From contig JBOEHK010000005.1 of the NCBI GenBank assembly GCA_050633885.1, forward strand, positions 310,001-374,000: DNA of 64,000 nt, read 5' to 3'. The stretch is from JAWSVE01 sp050633885. Its GTDB lineage: Bacteria; Pseudomonadota; Gammaproteobacteria; Pseudomonadales; Cellvibrionaceae. Shown in pieces: positions 7,513 through 15,676 of this stretch; position 1 is the stretch's first letter, and each line of letters opens with the position of its first letter. Position numbers and translations under genes: made by a program. The notes beneath the pieces were generated by a model that was not told where the DNA came from, did not search any database, and saw nothing but the letters and a program-made list of their open reading frames with translations.

Positions 7513-9727
7513 GGCTTGTTTCCTCTTGGTACACCCAAACATCCGGATTCTCGACAGGGAGCACCGCACCGGTTTGAGCACATTTGTAATGGGTGGGTTT
7601 AACCAACAAGTGAGACTGTTTGACCTCACCGGTATCGGTATCAATGGTTTCCCTTGCGGGAACCGTCATACCCTCAACACAGAGATAGCCGTACTTGCTT
7701 CGGGTCAGTGCTGGTAAGTTGTAGTCCTCAGGATTACGGAAGAACTTGATATCGCCTTTTGTGGCATGGACAGCAATGCGCTCATTGATGGTCCGGTTAG
7801 CACCGAGTCCAGCTTGGCCTTCGAACGATTCTGCAAACTGATTCGAGGTGTAAACTCGGCCTTGCGACGCTTCATCAAAGATCATTTGTACAATGACATC
7901 GCGCTTGCGTTGTCGCTCCGCATCGAGCTTGGCGCCATAGTCTTGATTGACCAAACGATCACTGTGAGGATCAAGTTCAATCCAGCGCCCTTGGCTTTTA
8001 TCGACTCGCTTGGCAGGTAAGCCAGGTCCATTGCGCAGCTCGAACACCAAGGTGCGATCCGTCAGCATTTCATCAGGGCGATACAGCAACATGCCGGTGG
8101 TGTAGTAACCACGCAAACTGCCTGCACCTGACAAGGCTAGAAACGGATCTTCCTCGACCTGTTTTTTACTGATTTTCTTGGTGTGGTGAGCAAGGATGAT
8201 TCCCGCATCGGGATTGACCGCATCACGCAATTGCTCAACTCGCTCACGCAAGAAAAACAACATCGCGTTGTTGTCGTTTTCGCTATTGCCCTCAGGACCA
8301 CCATCGAACACATTGCGAATAGGGTCAATTACCAGAATGTCGACCCCACCTTGAGACGCAGCCCGCTGCAGTGCCTCGATCACTTGCTCAACACCCTGAT
8401 CATTGAGCACTAAACGAAGCTGAGGCGTGACCAATAGGTTATTGGCAGCTTGGCGACTTACTGCTTCTGGCAAACCCATGGACTGGATCCGCTCACGCAA
8501 GTAGTGATACTGAACCTCAGCTTGCAGGTAAAACACCCGCAATGGCCTTGAGGGCGTGAGCTCAAGAAAGGGCTCGCCTGCCGCCATATGTGTTAACCAA
8601 GACAACAGAAAATCACTTTTCCCCACCTTAGGCGCGCCACCAAATACAATCATGCCGCCGGGCGTTAAAACCCTCGGTGCAATCAAATCGTCTGGCATCG
8701 GTGAGGTATCGGCTAACAACTCACCTAATGAATGCAGCGGTATCGGCTCGGCATCTTTAACAATGGTTCTCGGTGCCGACTGAACGAAAGCCCACACATC
8801 CATGCCTTCATCGACTGCATCATAGGCGTCCCACTTAACGGATTTATCACCCGGAATATGCAAAACCGCCACAGAAGCGGCACCACCGCATGCGATCGCT
8901 TCCGATGCTTTTCTGGCATACTCAGAACCCGCATCATCATTGTCAGGCCAGACTAAAACGTGTTTATCTTTCAGTGGCGACCAATCCGTTTTCGCTATTG
9001 GAGCATTAGCGCCATTCATGGCAGTGGTTGCCACCAATCCTAAGCGAATGAGTGCGTCCGCAGCCTTTTCGCCTTCGACCAGTACCACTTGATTGGCGCT
9101 TAAGATTTGAGGCTGGTTGTAGAGCGGTCTTGGATCCGGTGCTTTCATTGAGCGAGATCGCACATCCCACGGTCTGAACTCTTTGCCCGACTCGGTATCG
9201 TATCGATATACGCAGGCAATTAGCTGACCTTGGCTATCACGATAATCCCATTTTCCAGTTGCTGGCCCTAGATCATCGGTAGGTACATGTCGAGCAGGCA
9301 TTGTGGGCTTATTGGCTTTCTCATAAGTCGCGAACAATGGCCTTGATTGATCAACAGACACGCCTAACCATTGAGCGACAGAATCCACCAGCTCAGGAAA
9401 TTGGCTGGCGGTATCAAAGCCATTAACACGTGCCCAGGCATCAAAGATGTCACCACCTTCTCCGGTAGCAAAATCCATCCACATACCTGCACGAGAGCCT
9501 GCAAGTTCAACGACTAAACTTTTACCTGGATTGCCTTCCAGATCGCCTACAATGAACTGCTTGCCTCGATGCTTTCCTGCAGGAAACAGATAGGTCAAGA
9601 CAGCATCTAACGAATCGATTAATCGTTGCTTGAGCTCTCGGGCATCATGCTTGGGTTTTGTTGATTCACCCTGCTCAGGTGCGTCGTTAAAATCGAGCCA
9701 GATCACTTTATCGGTGCTGCTGTTCAT
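7502..9727 (-). CDS. Primase-helicase: TOPRIM domain plus RecA-like ATPase
   Basis: The start is the ATG at 9727, which overlaps the preceding stop (ATGA) and has GAGGAGGTG just upstream; the product is 741 residues. Residues about 60-120 resemble a DUF7146-type primase-associated N-domain. A TOPRIM domain follows with VVLVEGEKAADAL (Glu-Lys near 218-221) and VWPDNDDAG (261-267). The C-terminal half is a RepA/DnaB-like ATPase: Walker A GGAPKVGKS at 363-371, and Walker B DILVIDPIRNVF. This domain set is the replication protein of many temperate phages and satellites, providing primer synthesis and fork unwinding. It is the central gene of the leftward replication operon. Confidence 0.88.
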   Translation of the reverse strand: MNSSTDKVIWLDFNDAPEQGESTKPKHDARELKQRLIDSLDAVLTYLFPAGKHRGKQFIVGDLEGNPGKSLVVELAGSRAGMWMDFATGEGGDIFDAWARVNGFDTASQFPELVDSVAQWLGVSVDQSRPLFATYEKANKPTMPARHVPTDDLGPATGKWDYRDSQGQLIACVYRYDTESGKEFRPWDVRSRSMKAPDPRPLYNQPQILSANQVVLVEGEKAADALIRLGLVATTAMNGANAPIAKTDWSPLKDKHVLVWPDNDDAGSEYARKASEAIACGGAASVAVLHIPGDKSVKWDAYDAVDEGMDVWAFVQSAPRTIVKDAEPIPLHSLGELLADTSPMPDDLIAPRVLTPGGMIVFGGAPKVGKSDFLLSWLTHMAAGEPFLELTPSRPLRVFYLQAEVQYHYLRERIQSMGLPEAVSRQAANNLLVTPQLRLVLNDQGVEQVIEALQRAASQGGVDILVIDPIRNVFDGGPEGNSENDNNAMLFFLRERVEQLRDAVNPDAGIILAHHTKKISKKQVEEDPFLALSGAGSLRGYYTTGMLLYRPDEMLTDRTLVFELRNGPGLPAKRVDKSQGRWIELDPHSDRLVNQDYGAKLDAERQRKRDVIVQMIFDEASQGRVYTSNQFAESFEGQAGLGANRTINERIAVHATKGDIKFFRNPEDYNLPALTRSKYGYLCVEGMTVPARETIDTDTGEVKQSHLLVKPTHYKCAQTGAVLPVENPDVWVYQEETSHES

Positions 9728-10485
9728 TGCGCACCTCCTCGCCAGCAGCGATCCTGCCAAGAGCAAAACTTACACTCGTAATGGGCAGGGTCTTTACTTA
9801 TTCTGGGTAGAAGCTCTCCTGCATCAGTCGCCTGAATGACACGCACACCTCGATCGGATGCCCGCTGAGCCAACTCACCGTTAAAAGGAACCCACTCGAA
9901 GTACAATTCGGCGGTATCTTTATTGATGGCAGTGAACAAGGCGGGATTGGAGGCAATGCCAGGAATCTGTTCTTCCATATAGGCCTGATACAACGCTATC
10001 TGTGCCGCATAGACCGGTTTAGAAAGAGTCACTCCACGTTTGACCGTATCCTTCCAAGACTTTGCATTCAGTGATTTACACTCCCACAACGCAGGAAAGC
10101 CTTCGCCAATTGATTCAGGTCCTCCGGCAAGCACGCCATCTACGTGTCCACGCAAACGGCCATCCACTGCAGAAAACCCGAACTGCCCACCGGTGGATGT
10201 TTCCGTATACAGATCAAAGCCTGCTTTACGCAACCAATCGATAGCGAGTTCTTCAAAGACATGACCCGCCGCAAAAATTCTAAGAGTACGTCCAGTAAAT
10301 GTTCTACCTTCGTCGACAGGTGTATGTGTGAACTCAAACTGCAAAGCACGATCGCAAGACACTCCAAGTCTTGAAGCACCAAGATAATTTCTCGGTACCT
10401 GTGACTGCTGTTCTTGCTGTAACGCTACGTCGATGCGTTCACTGATCTGTTCCGACAAGGTTGGTCGATGATTAAAATCCAACAT
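9724..10485 (-). CDS. Cas4-like PD-(D/E)XK exonuclease with Fe-S cluster
   Basis: Protein of 253 residues. The nuclease core shows H75-x3-E79, D116 in GHVDGVL, E135-C-K137 in LWECKS and the Q motif YAAQIALYQ near 160-168. C44 together with C238, C241 and C247 (CKFCSWQDRCW) gives the four-cysteine arrangement that binds a 4Fe-4S cluster in Cas4/AddB-like nucleases. In phages such enzymes make 3' single-stranded ends for annealing recombination, and here a Sak4-like ATPase and a ssDNA-binding-type protein lie in the same operon. No CRISPR genes are nearby, so an adaptation role is unlikely. Its stop abuts the DUF6511 start region and its gene overlaps both neighbours. Confidence 0.88.
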   Translation of the reverse strand: MLDFNHRPTLSEQISERIDVALQQEQQSQVPRNYLGASRLGVSCDRALQFEFTHTPVDEGRTFTGRTLRIFAAGHVFEELAIDWLRKAGFDLYTETSTGGQFGFSAVDGRLRGHVDGVLAGGPESIGEGFPALWECKSLNAKSWKDTVKRGVTLSKPVYAAQIALYQAYMEEQIPGIASNPALFTAINKDTAELYFEWVPFNGELAQRASDRGVRVIQATDAGELLPRISKDPAHYECKFCSWQDRCWRGGAQ

Positions 10486-10841
10486 CAGAAAGGCACCTCG
10501 TCTTTGTACAACTCCTGCAAAGTCTGGTGATAGGACTCAAGCACTGTATCCACCAAACCAACAATTTCTGTTTTGCTGTAGTCGCCCAGTCCCTTGTCCA
10601 TACCTACAGCCATTACATAATCAGCAAGCGGGACCAAGACGGACTCAACGGCTTTTTGTTCTAAATCAGTTCTGATCATGGCCACTCCCTTCCGATGCAA
10701 CTGGTAATGAATGTCTTGGCACTGCTTGGAGCAGAAACGTTTAAAGCTAGCGCGCCGACTGTCGCTGGATTGATTGCGGTTTGGTTCAAGCCAGCAAAAG
10801 CCTCGAGGCGGTTTGTGGCAAATAAAGCATCGGTAATGCAC
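10485..10841 (-). CDS. DUF6511-like zinc-finger phage protein
   Basis: I place the start at the GTG at 10841, since GGAGG lies 9 bases upstream and the zinc finger begins right after; the product is 118 residues. The N-terminus has CFICHKPPRGFCW and FCSKQCQDIH, a treble-clef-like four-cysteine finger. The C-terminus has MIRTDLEQKAVESVLVPLADY and GLGDYSKTEIVGLVDTVL. This two-part layout matches the DUF6511 proteins found in phage replication operons; biochemical role unknown. An open frame extends upstream to 10895, but that would overlap the helicase gene. Confidence 0.75.
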   Translation of the reverse strand: MHYRCFICHKPPRGFCWLEPNRNQSSDSRRASFKRFCSKQCQDIHYQLHRKGVAMIRTDLEQKAVESVLVPLADYVMAVGMDKGLGDYSKTEIVGLVDTVLESYHQTLQELYKDEVPF

Positions 10842-10842
10842 A

Positions 10843-12516
10843 TTAAGCAGCCTCCTTGCCTTCGACTTTGTTGAAAATACGTGACTGGATATCACGCTTG
10901 TTAAACTGAAAGGCCAAGAGGCAGGAAGCCTGATAGCGCGTTAAACCAAAGTCCTGGCGATACGCAGCAGGTAGATATCGAAGTTGTTGAGCGGTCGCAG
11001 CTTGGTTTAACCACTTGCGGGATTTGCTGGCAGCATCTTCGGTTTCATGTTCGTTTAGCCAGTCATCAGCGGCGGCCAGGCAAACCGTTCGCTCACCCAT
11101 GGCGAGTAATCTCGCAGGCAGTTTTTTACCACCGCCCATTCCAAACCAGTGACCTGCGAGAAAGAACACACCTGCCCACGCCTCAAAACCAGTCGCCATC
11201 AATGCGGCATCATCACCAAACAAATCGCACCAACGAAAGGATGAACGTTTAAGAAGATCAATTTCAGACATCACAAAGTCCGTGAGATCAACTTTCCCAT
11301 CGCCTACTGTTCGTTCCCAAACATGACCGCAAAGAGAACACTCCTTCGCGGCTGCAGGTACCATCGCACCGCATTCCGGACATTCTTTTTGTGGCGCTTC
11401 GCCTTGGCCCTCGTGGCCATCCAGGTTCACATCTTGCTCTAAAGAACCGTGAAGCATGGTACTTGTGCCGAAGTCGAGCACCACACAATCACTTTTCACA
11501 ACGCCCGGATGTTCGTTGGGGTCGACGGTTCGAAGACCGCGCCCAATCATTTGAATTAGCGTCGACTTATAAGAACTTGGCCGTAGTAGAACAACACAAC
11601 TGGTTGGAGGGAAATCCCAGCCTTCGGTGAGCACCGCAACATTGACAACAACCTGAGACTCACCGGATTCAAAGCGAGACAGCGCTGCCTTTCTCGCCTC
11701 ACTTGATAATTCGCCATAAATAACTTCCGCACTGATACCTGATGCTGAAAAGGCTTCCGCAACATTCTTGGCGTGCTGGACGGTCGAACAAAACACTACG
11801 GTGGGACGATCATGAGCCTTGTCTTTCCAGTGACGAATCACAGCTTCGGTGATAGGCGCTTTGTTCATAATCGCGTCGACAGCCGCCATGTCGAAATCAT
11901 CAGCAGTACGTTTGACTTGTGACAGCTCTCCTTGAGTCCCCACATCGACTACATAGGTTCTGGGTGGAACCAAGTGCCCTGATTGAATGAGTTCAGCCAA
12001 GGTGATTTGATCACTCACGTTACTGAATACAGGGCGCAATGCTTTGTTATCCCCCCGGTTTGGAGTAGCCGTAACACCAAAAATCGCCACATCAGGATTG
12101 CGATCGCGAACGCTATCAATGATTCGACGATAGGTCGGTGCCGCCGCATGATGCGCTTCATCAATAACCAGAAGATCAAGCTTGGGCATCTTCTTTAAGT
12201 TCGATTCGCGCCCCAAGGTTTGTACCATGGCGAAGGTCGTTTGACCGTTCCACGACTTTTCTTTTGCGTCATAAATCGAAGTCGAGATACTCGGATTAAC
12301 ACGACTAAACTTGGCAGCATTTTGCGTTGTGAGCTCATCACGGTGAGCAAGTACACAAGCTTTGGCCTCTTCATTTTCTAGCCACTGGCCGGTGACACCG
12401 GACAACATGATCGTTTTACCGGCGCCCGTAGGCGCCACCCCCAGTGTGTTTTGGTGTTTATCGAGCGCAGTTAGACTGCGCTCAACAAACAGTTTTTGAC
12501 GAGGTCGTAATAACAT
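10843..12516 (-). CDS. SF2 DEAH-type helicase with zinc ribbon
   Basis: Protein of 557 residues. Helicase domain 1 has Walker A APTGAGKT (28-35), DEAH (119-122) and GVTATPNRGD; domain 2 has VVFCSTVQHAKNVAEAF, VNVAVLTEGWDFP and QMIGRGLRT. These are the motifs of the SSL2/RadD-like branch. A zinc ribbon CPECG...CSLCGHVW lies after the helicase core, near residues 375-400, and a helical C-terminal domain follows. RadD-like helicases act in recombination and fork repair; here it is most likely a phage replication or recombination helicase. The following gene starts within 2 bases. Confidence 0.9.
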   Translation of the reverse strand: MLLRPRQKLFVERSLTALDKHQNTLGVAPTGAGKTIMLSGVTGQWLENEEAKACVLAHRDELTTQNAAKFSRVNPSISTSIYDAKEKSWNGQTTFAMVQTLGRESNLKKMPKLDLLVIDEAHHAAAPTYRRIIDSVRDRNPDVAIFGVTATPNRGDNKALRPVFSNVSDQITLAELIQSGHLVPPRTYVVDVGTQGELSQVKRTADDFDMAAVDAIMNKAPITEAVIRHWKDKAHDRPTVVFCSTVQHAKNVAEAFSASGISAEVIYGELSSEARKAALSRFESGESQVVVNVAVLTEGWDFPPTSCVVLLRPSSYKSTLIQMIGRGLRTVDPNEHPGVVKSDCVVLDFGTSTMLHGSLEQDVNLDGHEGQGEAPQKECPECGAMVPAAAKECSLCGHVWERTVGDGKVDLTDFVMSEIDLLKRSSFRWCDLFGDDAALMATGFEAWAGVFFLAGHWFGMGGGKKLPARLLAMGERTVCLAAADDWLNEHETEDAASKSRKWLNQAATAQQLRYLPAAYRQDFGLTRYQASCLLAFQFNKRDIQSRIFNKVEGKEAA

Positions 12517-12528
12517 GTGCCGACCTCC

Positions 12529-13122
12529 TTATTGTGCCCAACTGGGACGACCAGTCGGAGCACTAGCAGATGCTTGTGGTGAAGAAGCTGGCTGCGTTGA
12601 AGCGGCAGCTTGAACCGTGTTGCCTGACACTGCTGCATAGTCTTTGTGGTCTGGCGTAATAGCAGTTTTGATTACATTCTTATCATCACCGTTTTGGTCT
12701 TTGTCCAGCTCAACCTTTGCAACAAACTCGATCCCGTCCAGATCGACAAAGCCCTGAATGCGTCGAGCCTGTTGGGCTTGTGGCGAGTTATCTTGCGGAT
12801 GAAGACCACGTGAGGAATTCAAAATCCCTTTAACAAACGCTCTACCCATGTTTGCCCACTCAGGTCCTTTAGGGCTGTGTAAACCGATAAGACTCCACAT
12901 CTTGCGTTTGGCGTACGGACCATCAAGCACAACGAACTCGCAGTTCAGATAGACAGAGCCTGTCGTCATGCTTTGCGTTGCATATCCGCCCGTCCAACCC
13001 TGTGACGCATCGTCATAGCCGCCGGGGCGAATAGTCATGCGCACTTTTACCAGCGTGCCTTTTGGGATTACGTCAAAATTGTTTTGGTCTTCTGCCGAGT
13101 TAAAATCATTCCAAGTCGTCAT
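12529..13122 (-). CDS. Phage ssDNA-binding-type protein (DUF669-like)
   Basis: Protein of 197 residues. The N-terminal 140 residues look like an OB-type phage protein: MTTWNDFNSAEDQNNFDVIPKG start, VKVRMTIRPGGYD, then YLNCEFVVLDGPYAKRKMWSLIGL. The C-terminal 45 residues are a disordered A/S/P/Q tail ending GRPSWAQ, as in single-strand binding proteins. It sits between the Sak4-like ATPase and the helicase, the usual place of a phage SSB/DUF669 protein. The stop of the upstream ATPase gene and this ATG touch. DUF669 membership is tentative. Confidence 0.65.
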   Translation of the reverse strand: MTTWNDFNSAEDQNNFDVIPKGTLVKVRMTIRPGGYDDASQGWTGGYATQSMTTGSVYLNCEFVVLDGPYAKRKMWSLIGLHSPKGPEWANMGRAFVKGILNSSRGLHPQDNSPQAQQARRIQGFVDLDGIEFVAKVELDKDQNGDDKNVIKTAITPDHKDYAAVSGNTVQAAASTQPASSPQASASAPTGRPSWAQ

Positions 13123-13997
13123 TATTGGACTCCTTCTTCAGTATTGGTTTGGGTTTCGATAGGTGCTGGGCGAGCAAAGCTCAGGCGATCAGAGGCAGGT
13201 GTCACTGGCCCATGAATTTTGGTCATCAGTCGACCGAGGTGGGGTTCTTCAATAACATCAAGACGCCCACTGCGGTCTTTGGCGGGATAGCCATAGGGAT
13301 TAAGAGTGTGGTTAATGAAGGCGCGATAACGCTGACCATCATCGCTTTGGATCTCTGCAAGCGTGATGACTTGATCGACAATGCCGGGCAACTCAAGCGC
13401 TGTTTTTGAGCCATCAATTTGTGGAGCAAATACCTTGCGATTGAAGTCGTCGATCTTCTCGTCGAGAATGCCGACAAACCAAATGTTCTTATTGCGGGTA
13501 TGCTGAAGATGAGTCAGCCACGCAATCATCTCTTGGCCATGCAGACCATATGCGCCTCGCGTATCTGGCTTTCCACTTCGCTCACTGAATGCTTGGGGCT
13601 GGCCTTTGCACCACTGCAGACACAAACGACCTGCAACCGTAATGGAGTCGATAAAGACGGTATCGTATTTATCTAAGCTGATGGGATCACCAAACTTTTC
13701 ACATACAGCGTCATAGTGGGCTTGGCTATAAGGTTGCTCATCACGAAGCGCGGGATTAGGGCCGCCAATAAATACCGCGAAATCTCGACACTCCTGCCAG
13801 GTACGGGGCCGAATCGCATCGCCCGTCCAGCCCTCAACAGCCAAGTCACCCGCTTCTAAATCGAAGAACAGAGTCTTGTCAGCTTCGACTGTCCACAACA
13901 GGCTAGTTTTACCGATACCTGAAGGTCCAAGAATGCAGCCTTTAATACCTCGCTTTTCCGCCAACCTTTGATCGGCCGTAATTATTGGGAAAGTCAT
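13122..13997 (-). CDS. Sak4-like RecA-fold ATP-binding protein
   Basis: The ATG at 13997 is chosen: it overlaps the preceding stop (TGATG) and has GGAGGTG upstream. Product of 291 residues with Walker A GPSGIGKTSLLW at about 23-34, an acidic FFDLEAGDLAVEGW strand, and Walker B DTVFIDSITV. This is the AAA_24/Sak4 group of phage RecA-like ATPases that stimulate single-strand annealing with an SSB partner, which is encoded next. The pair with the Cas4-like nuclease suggests a complete annealing recombination system. A GTG two codons upstream is an alternative start. Confidence 0.82.
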   Translation of the reverse strand: MTFPIITADQRLAEKRGIKGCILGPSGIGKTSLLWTVEADKTLFFDLEAGDLAVEGWTGDAIRPRTWQECRDFAVFIGGPNPALRDEQPYSQAHYDAVCEKFGDPISLDKYDTVFIDSITVAGRLCLQWCKGQPQAFSERSGKPDTRGAYGLHGQEMIAWLTHLQHTRNKNIWFVGILDEKIDDFNRKVFAPQIDGSKTALELPGIVDQVITLAEIQSDDGQRYRAFINHTLNPYGYPAKDRSGRLDVIEEPHLGRLMTKIHGPVTPASDRLSFARPAPIETQTNTEEGVQ

Positions 13998-14305
13998 CAC
14001 TTCACCTCCCCATGTTCGCGCAGAAACTCAAGCGCATAGTCGGCGCCTTTGGCACCATAGCCTCGAGCCATGTCATGCACTCTGCGTAGCGAGTCCATTT
14101 CCTGAACAATGCGACTGAGCTCTTTATTCAGACCCTGCTGTGCAAAGGCCAAATCATCAACGGTCGCTAGAAGCAACGCCTTAGATTCAGGTTCTCCTTC
14201 GTCAGATACATCAGGAATGGAAATGGCATCTGGCAGGCTTTCCAATGAAAAACTGCTCTTGCGCAGAGCCTCTAAAAAATTGGTTTCTTTGGTAAAAATC
14301 GTCAT
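13997..14305 (-). CDS. Hypothetical phage protein
   Basis: Protein of 102 residues with AAAGGAG 8-9 bases before the ATG. Acidic N-terminal half (IPDVSDEGEPESK), then a long amphipathic helix DDLAFAQQGLNKELSRIVQEMDSLRRVHD that may form a coiled coil. No family recognised. It overlaps the Sak4-like gene start and is separated by only 2 bases from the gene before it, so it belongs to the replication operon. Confidence 0.7.
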   Translation of the reverse strand: MTIFTKETNFLEALRKSSFSLESLPDAISIPDVSDEGEPESKALLLATVDDLAFAQQGLNKELSRIVQEMDSLRRVHDMARGYGAKGADYALEFLREHGEVK

Positions 14306-14307
14306 GA

Positions 14308-14778
14308 TTATTGCTCCTTTGCAAGGCTGAGACGGAAGGTGGGTTTGCCGGTTTTTAATGTCCGAGCGGGTTCAAAAACGGTTCGAAGGTTTTCAGGCCA
14401 AGCGGTATATTTGCGTTCAGCCACCTTGTAAGTGATGTCCAAGAATTCAGCTGGGTTGTCGCCACTGGCAGAAATTCGCTGAGCGATTTCGGATAGCTGC
14501 GCTTGATCCCAGACCGGTTTCTTGGGCAGGTCTGAAGTGACACGCACGCCTTCGTCATCGAAATTGATAATCCCGGTGTCTTTGCCAAGTTGAGTTCTTA
14601 GCTCGCGGACTTTTGGCTCGTACTTCATGGCGATAGCGCCATCGATCCAGTCTTTAAGCTCTTTGGCATTGCGCAGGTAGTTGGCCGCCTCTGCCTGAAC
14701 ACGCATCAATTCAGCAGCAGTCACGCCTGCTAACTCACCAATGCTCATGGCTTGTGCTTGCTCTAGAGAAAGGCTCAT
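14308..14778 (-). CDS. Hypothetical phage protein
   Basis: Protein of 156 residues. The N-terminal helices (MSIGELAGVTAAELMRVQAEAANYLRNAKELKDWIDGAI) are rich in Ala and Glu, and the C-terminal half is mixed (GINFDDEGVRVTSDLPKKPVWDQ, ITYKVAERKYTAWPENLRTVFEPARTLKTGK). I recall similar proteins next to annealing-type ATPases in temperate phages but know no function. The ATG overlaps the stop of the AlpA-like gene, so it is translated from the same early transcript. Confidence 0.72.
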   Translation of the reverse strand: MSLSLEQAQAMSIGELAGVTAAELMRVQAEAANYLRNAKELKDWIDGAIAMKYEPKVRELRTQLGKDTGIINFDDEGVRVTSDLPKKPVWDQAQLSEIAQRISASGDNPAEFLDITYKVAERKYTAWPENLRTVFEPARTLKTGKPTFRLSLAKEQ

Positions 14779-14984
14779 GCGTCACCTCCAGCTACACGTT
14801 CAGAGGTACTCTTGCGAAGACAGTCGTGTTCATAGGCCTCGACGTCTTCGAGGCGGTACATCACGCGACCTTGTAGTTTGAGAAAAACGGGGCCGATGCC
14901 TTCAGAGCGCCAGCGCTCCAATGTGGCTTCGCTAACGCCCCAGCGGTTGGCTAATTGCCGTTGGTTCATATGATTTACACTCAC
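14775..14984 (-). CDS. AlpA/MerR-like HTH regulator, first gene of the replication operon
   Basis: Protein of 69 residues read from a GTG at 14984 with AGGAG 6 bases upstream. It is a small winged-helix HTH_17 protein: QLANRWGVSEATLERWRSEGIGP, then VFLKLQGRVMYRLEDVEAYE. Members act as excisionases or as activators of mobile-element early genes. It heads the leftward overlapping operon and is preceded by phased TTAGG repeats (15040-15077) that may be its own binding sites. A close paralog lies at 37960-38163. Confidence 0.85.
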   Translation of the reverse strand: MSVNHMNQRQLANRWGVSEATLERWRSEGIGPVFLKLQGRVMYRLEDVEAYEHDCLRKSTSERVAGGDA

Positions 14985-15039
14985 GTTGCACTCCTGATGG
15001 TTATTGCGAAAACGTGAGGTAATGATGTGCTTGGGTAGG

Positions 15040-15077
15040 TTAGGAGCCGTTTAGGGGGAAGTTAGGTAGGAGGTTAG
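15040..15077. promoter_or_regulatory. Helically phased TTAGG repeats upstream of the AlpA-like gene
   Basis: TTAGG occurs at 15040, 15051 and 15062, exactly 11 bp apart, with a fourth TTAG at 15074. One turn of helix per repeat places all copies on the same face of DNA. The array lies 56-93 bp upstream of the HTH gene start. Two more TTAGG words, 10 bp apart, lie in the same position before the paralogous gene (38233 and 38243). Confidence 0.55.
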
Positions 15078-15079
15078 AT

Positions 15080-15230
15080 TTGATCACTCGCTCATCACCC
15101 CCCTATAATCGCATGCAAAAATACGACACTAAATTCAATATAAGCTTTATATATCAATAGCTTATAGAATACATAAAGAACAGAAAGTGTCGTATTTTTG
15201 ATTGACTTTCCAGGCAAACCCTGCTAAGTT
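15080..15230 (+). promoter_or_regulatory. abiE promoter region with inverted-repeat operators
   Basis: A perfect 15-bp inverted repeat CAAAAATACGACACT spans 15116-15130 and 15186-15200. An inner repeat TATAAGC/GCTTATA lies at 15139-15145 and 15160-15166. The right arm ends 1 base before TTGACT (15202-15207), which is 17 bases from TAAGTT (15225-15230), a plausible sigma-70 promoter for abiEi. A second promoter-like pair is TTGATC (15080) and TATAAT (15104). AbiEi antitoxins of type IV systems repress their operon by binding inverted repeats upstream. Confidence 0.6.
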
Positions 15231-15265
15231 TTATAGGAATCGTTCTCAATAGAGAGTTAACCGGC

Positions 15266-15676
15266 ATGAAACGCTTGTCACTTAAATCAAAGGTCGCCAC
15301 AAAGATATCGCGCTCGAATCGCGAGGTATTTCTGCGCTCAGACTTTGAGAAGCTGGCAGGGTACGACCAAGTTGGTCGAGCATTACGCCAACTCACCTCA
15401 GATGGTGTTCTTGTTAAGGTTGGTTATGGTCTTTATGCCAAGGCTCGACCAAACAGAATTACTGGCAAACCCATGCTGTCTGCCAAGGGTGGCTTCACTC
15501 AAGTAGCAGAAGAAGCGCTTTCTCGGCTAGGCGTAAAATGGGAGCCCTCTAAGTCGGTTCTGGATTACCAATCAGGCTCGACTCAAATCCCTGCAAATGC
15601 TGAAGTTATTATTTTTGAACGCTTCAATCGCCGCATAGGTACAGAGAAGTTCGAGCTTCAAATGGCTCGAGCTTAA
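15266..15676 (+). CDS. abiEi: AbiEi/DUF6088-like antitoxin
   Basis: Protein of 136 residues. The N-terminal half is a winged helix (REVFLRSDFEKLAGYDQVGRALRQLTSDGVLVKVGYGLYAK) with the characteristic GYGLYAKA wing of type IV antitoxins. The remainder (FTQVAEEALSRLGV...QSGSTQIPANAEVII) matches the DUF6088/AbiEi C-terminal region. The antitoxin represses the operon and counteracts the nucleotidyltransferase toxin without binding it. Its stop overlaps the toxin start (TAATG), as usual in AbiE pairs. Symbol is given by family, not by orthology to the streptococcal system. Confidence 0.85.
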   Translation: MKRLSLKSKVATKISRSNREVFLRSDFEKLAGYDQVGRALRQLTSDGVLVKVGYGLYAKARPNRITGKPMLSAKGGFTQVAEEALSRLGVKWEPSKSVLDYQSGSTQIPANAEVIIFERFNRRIGTEKFELQMARA

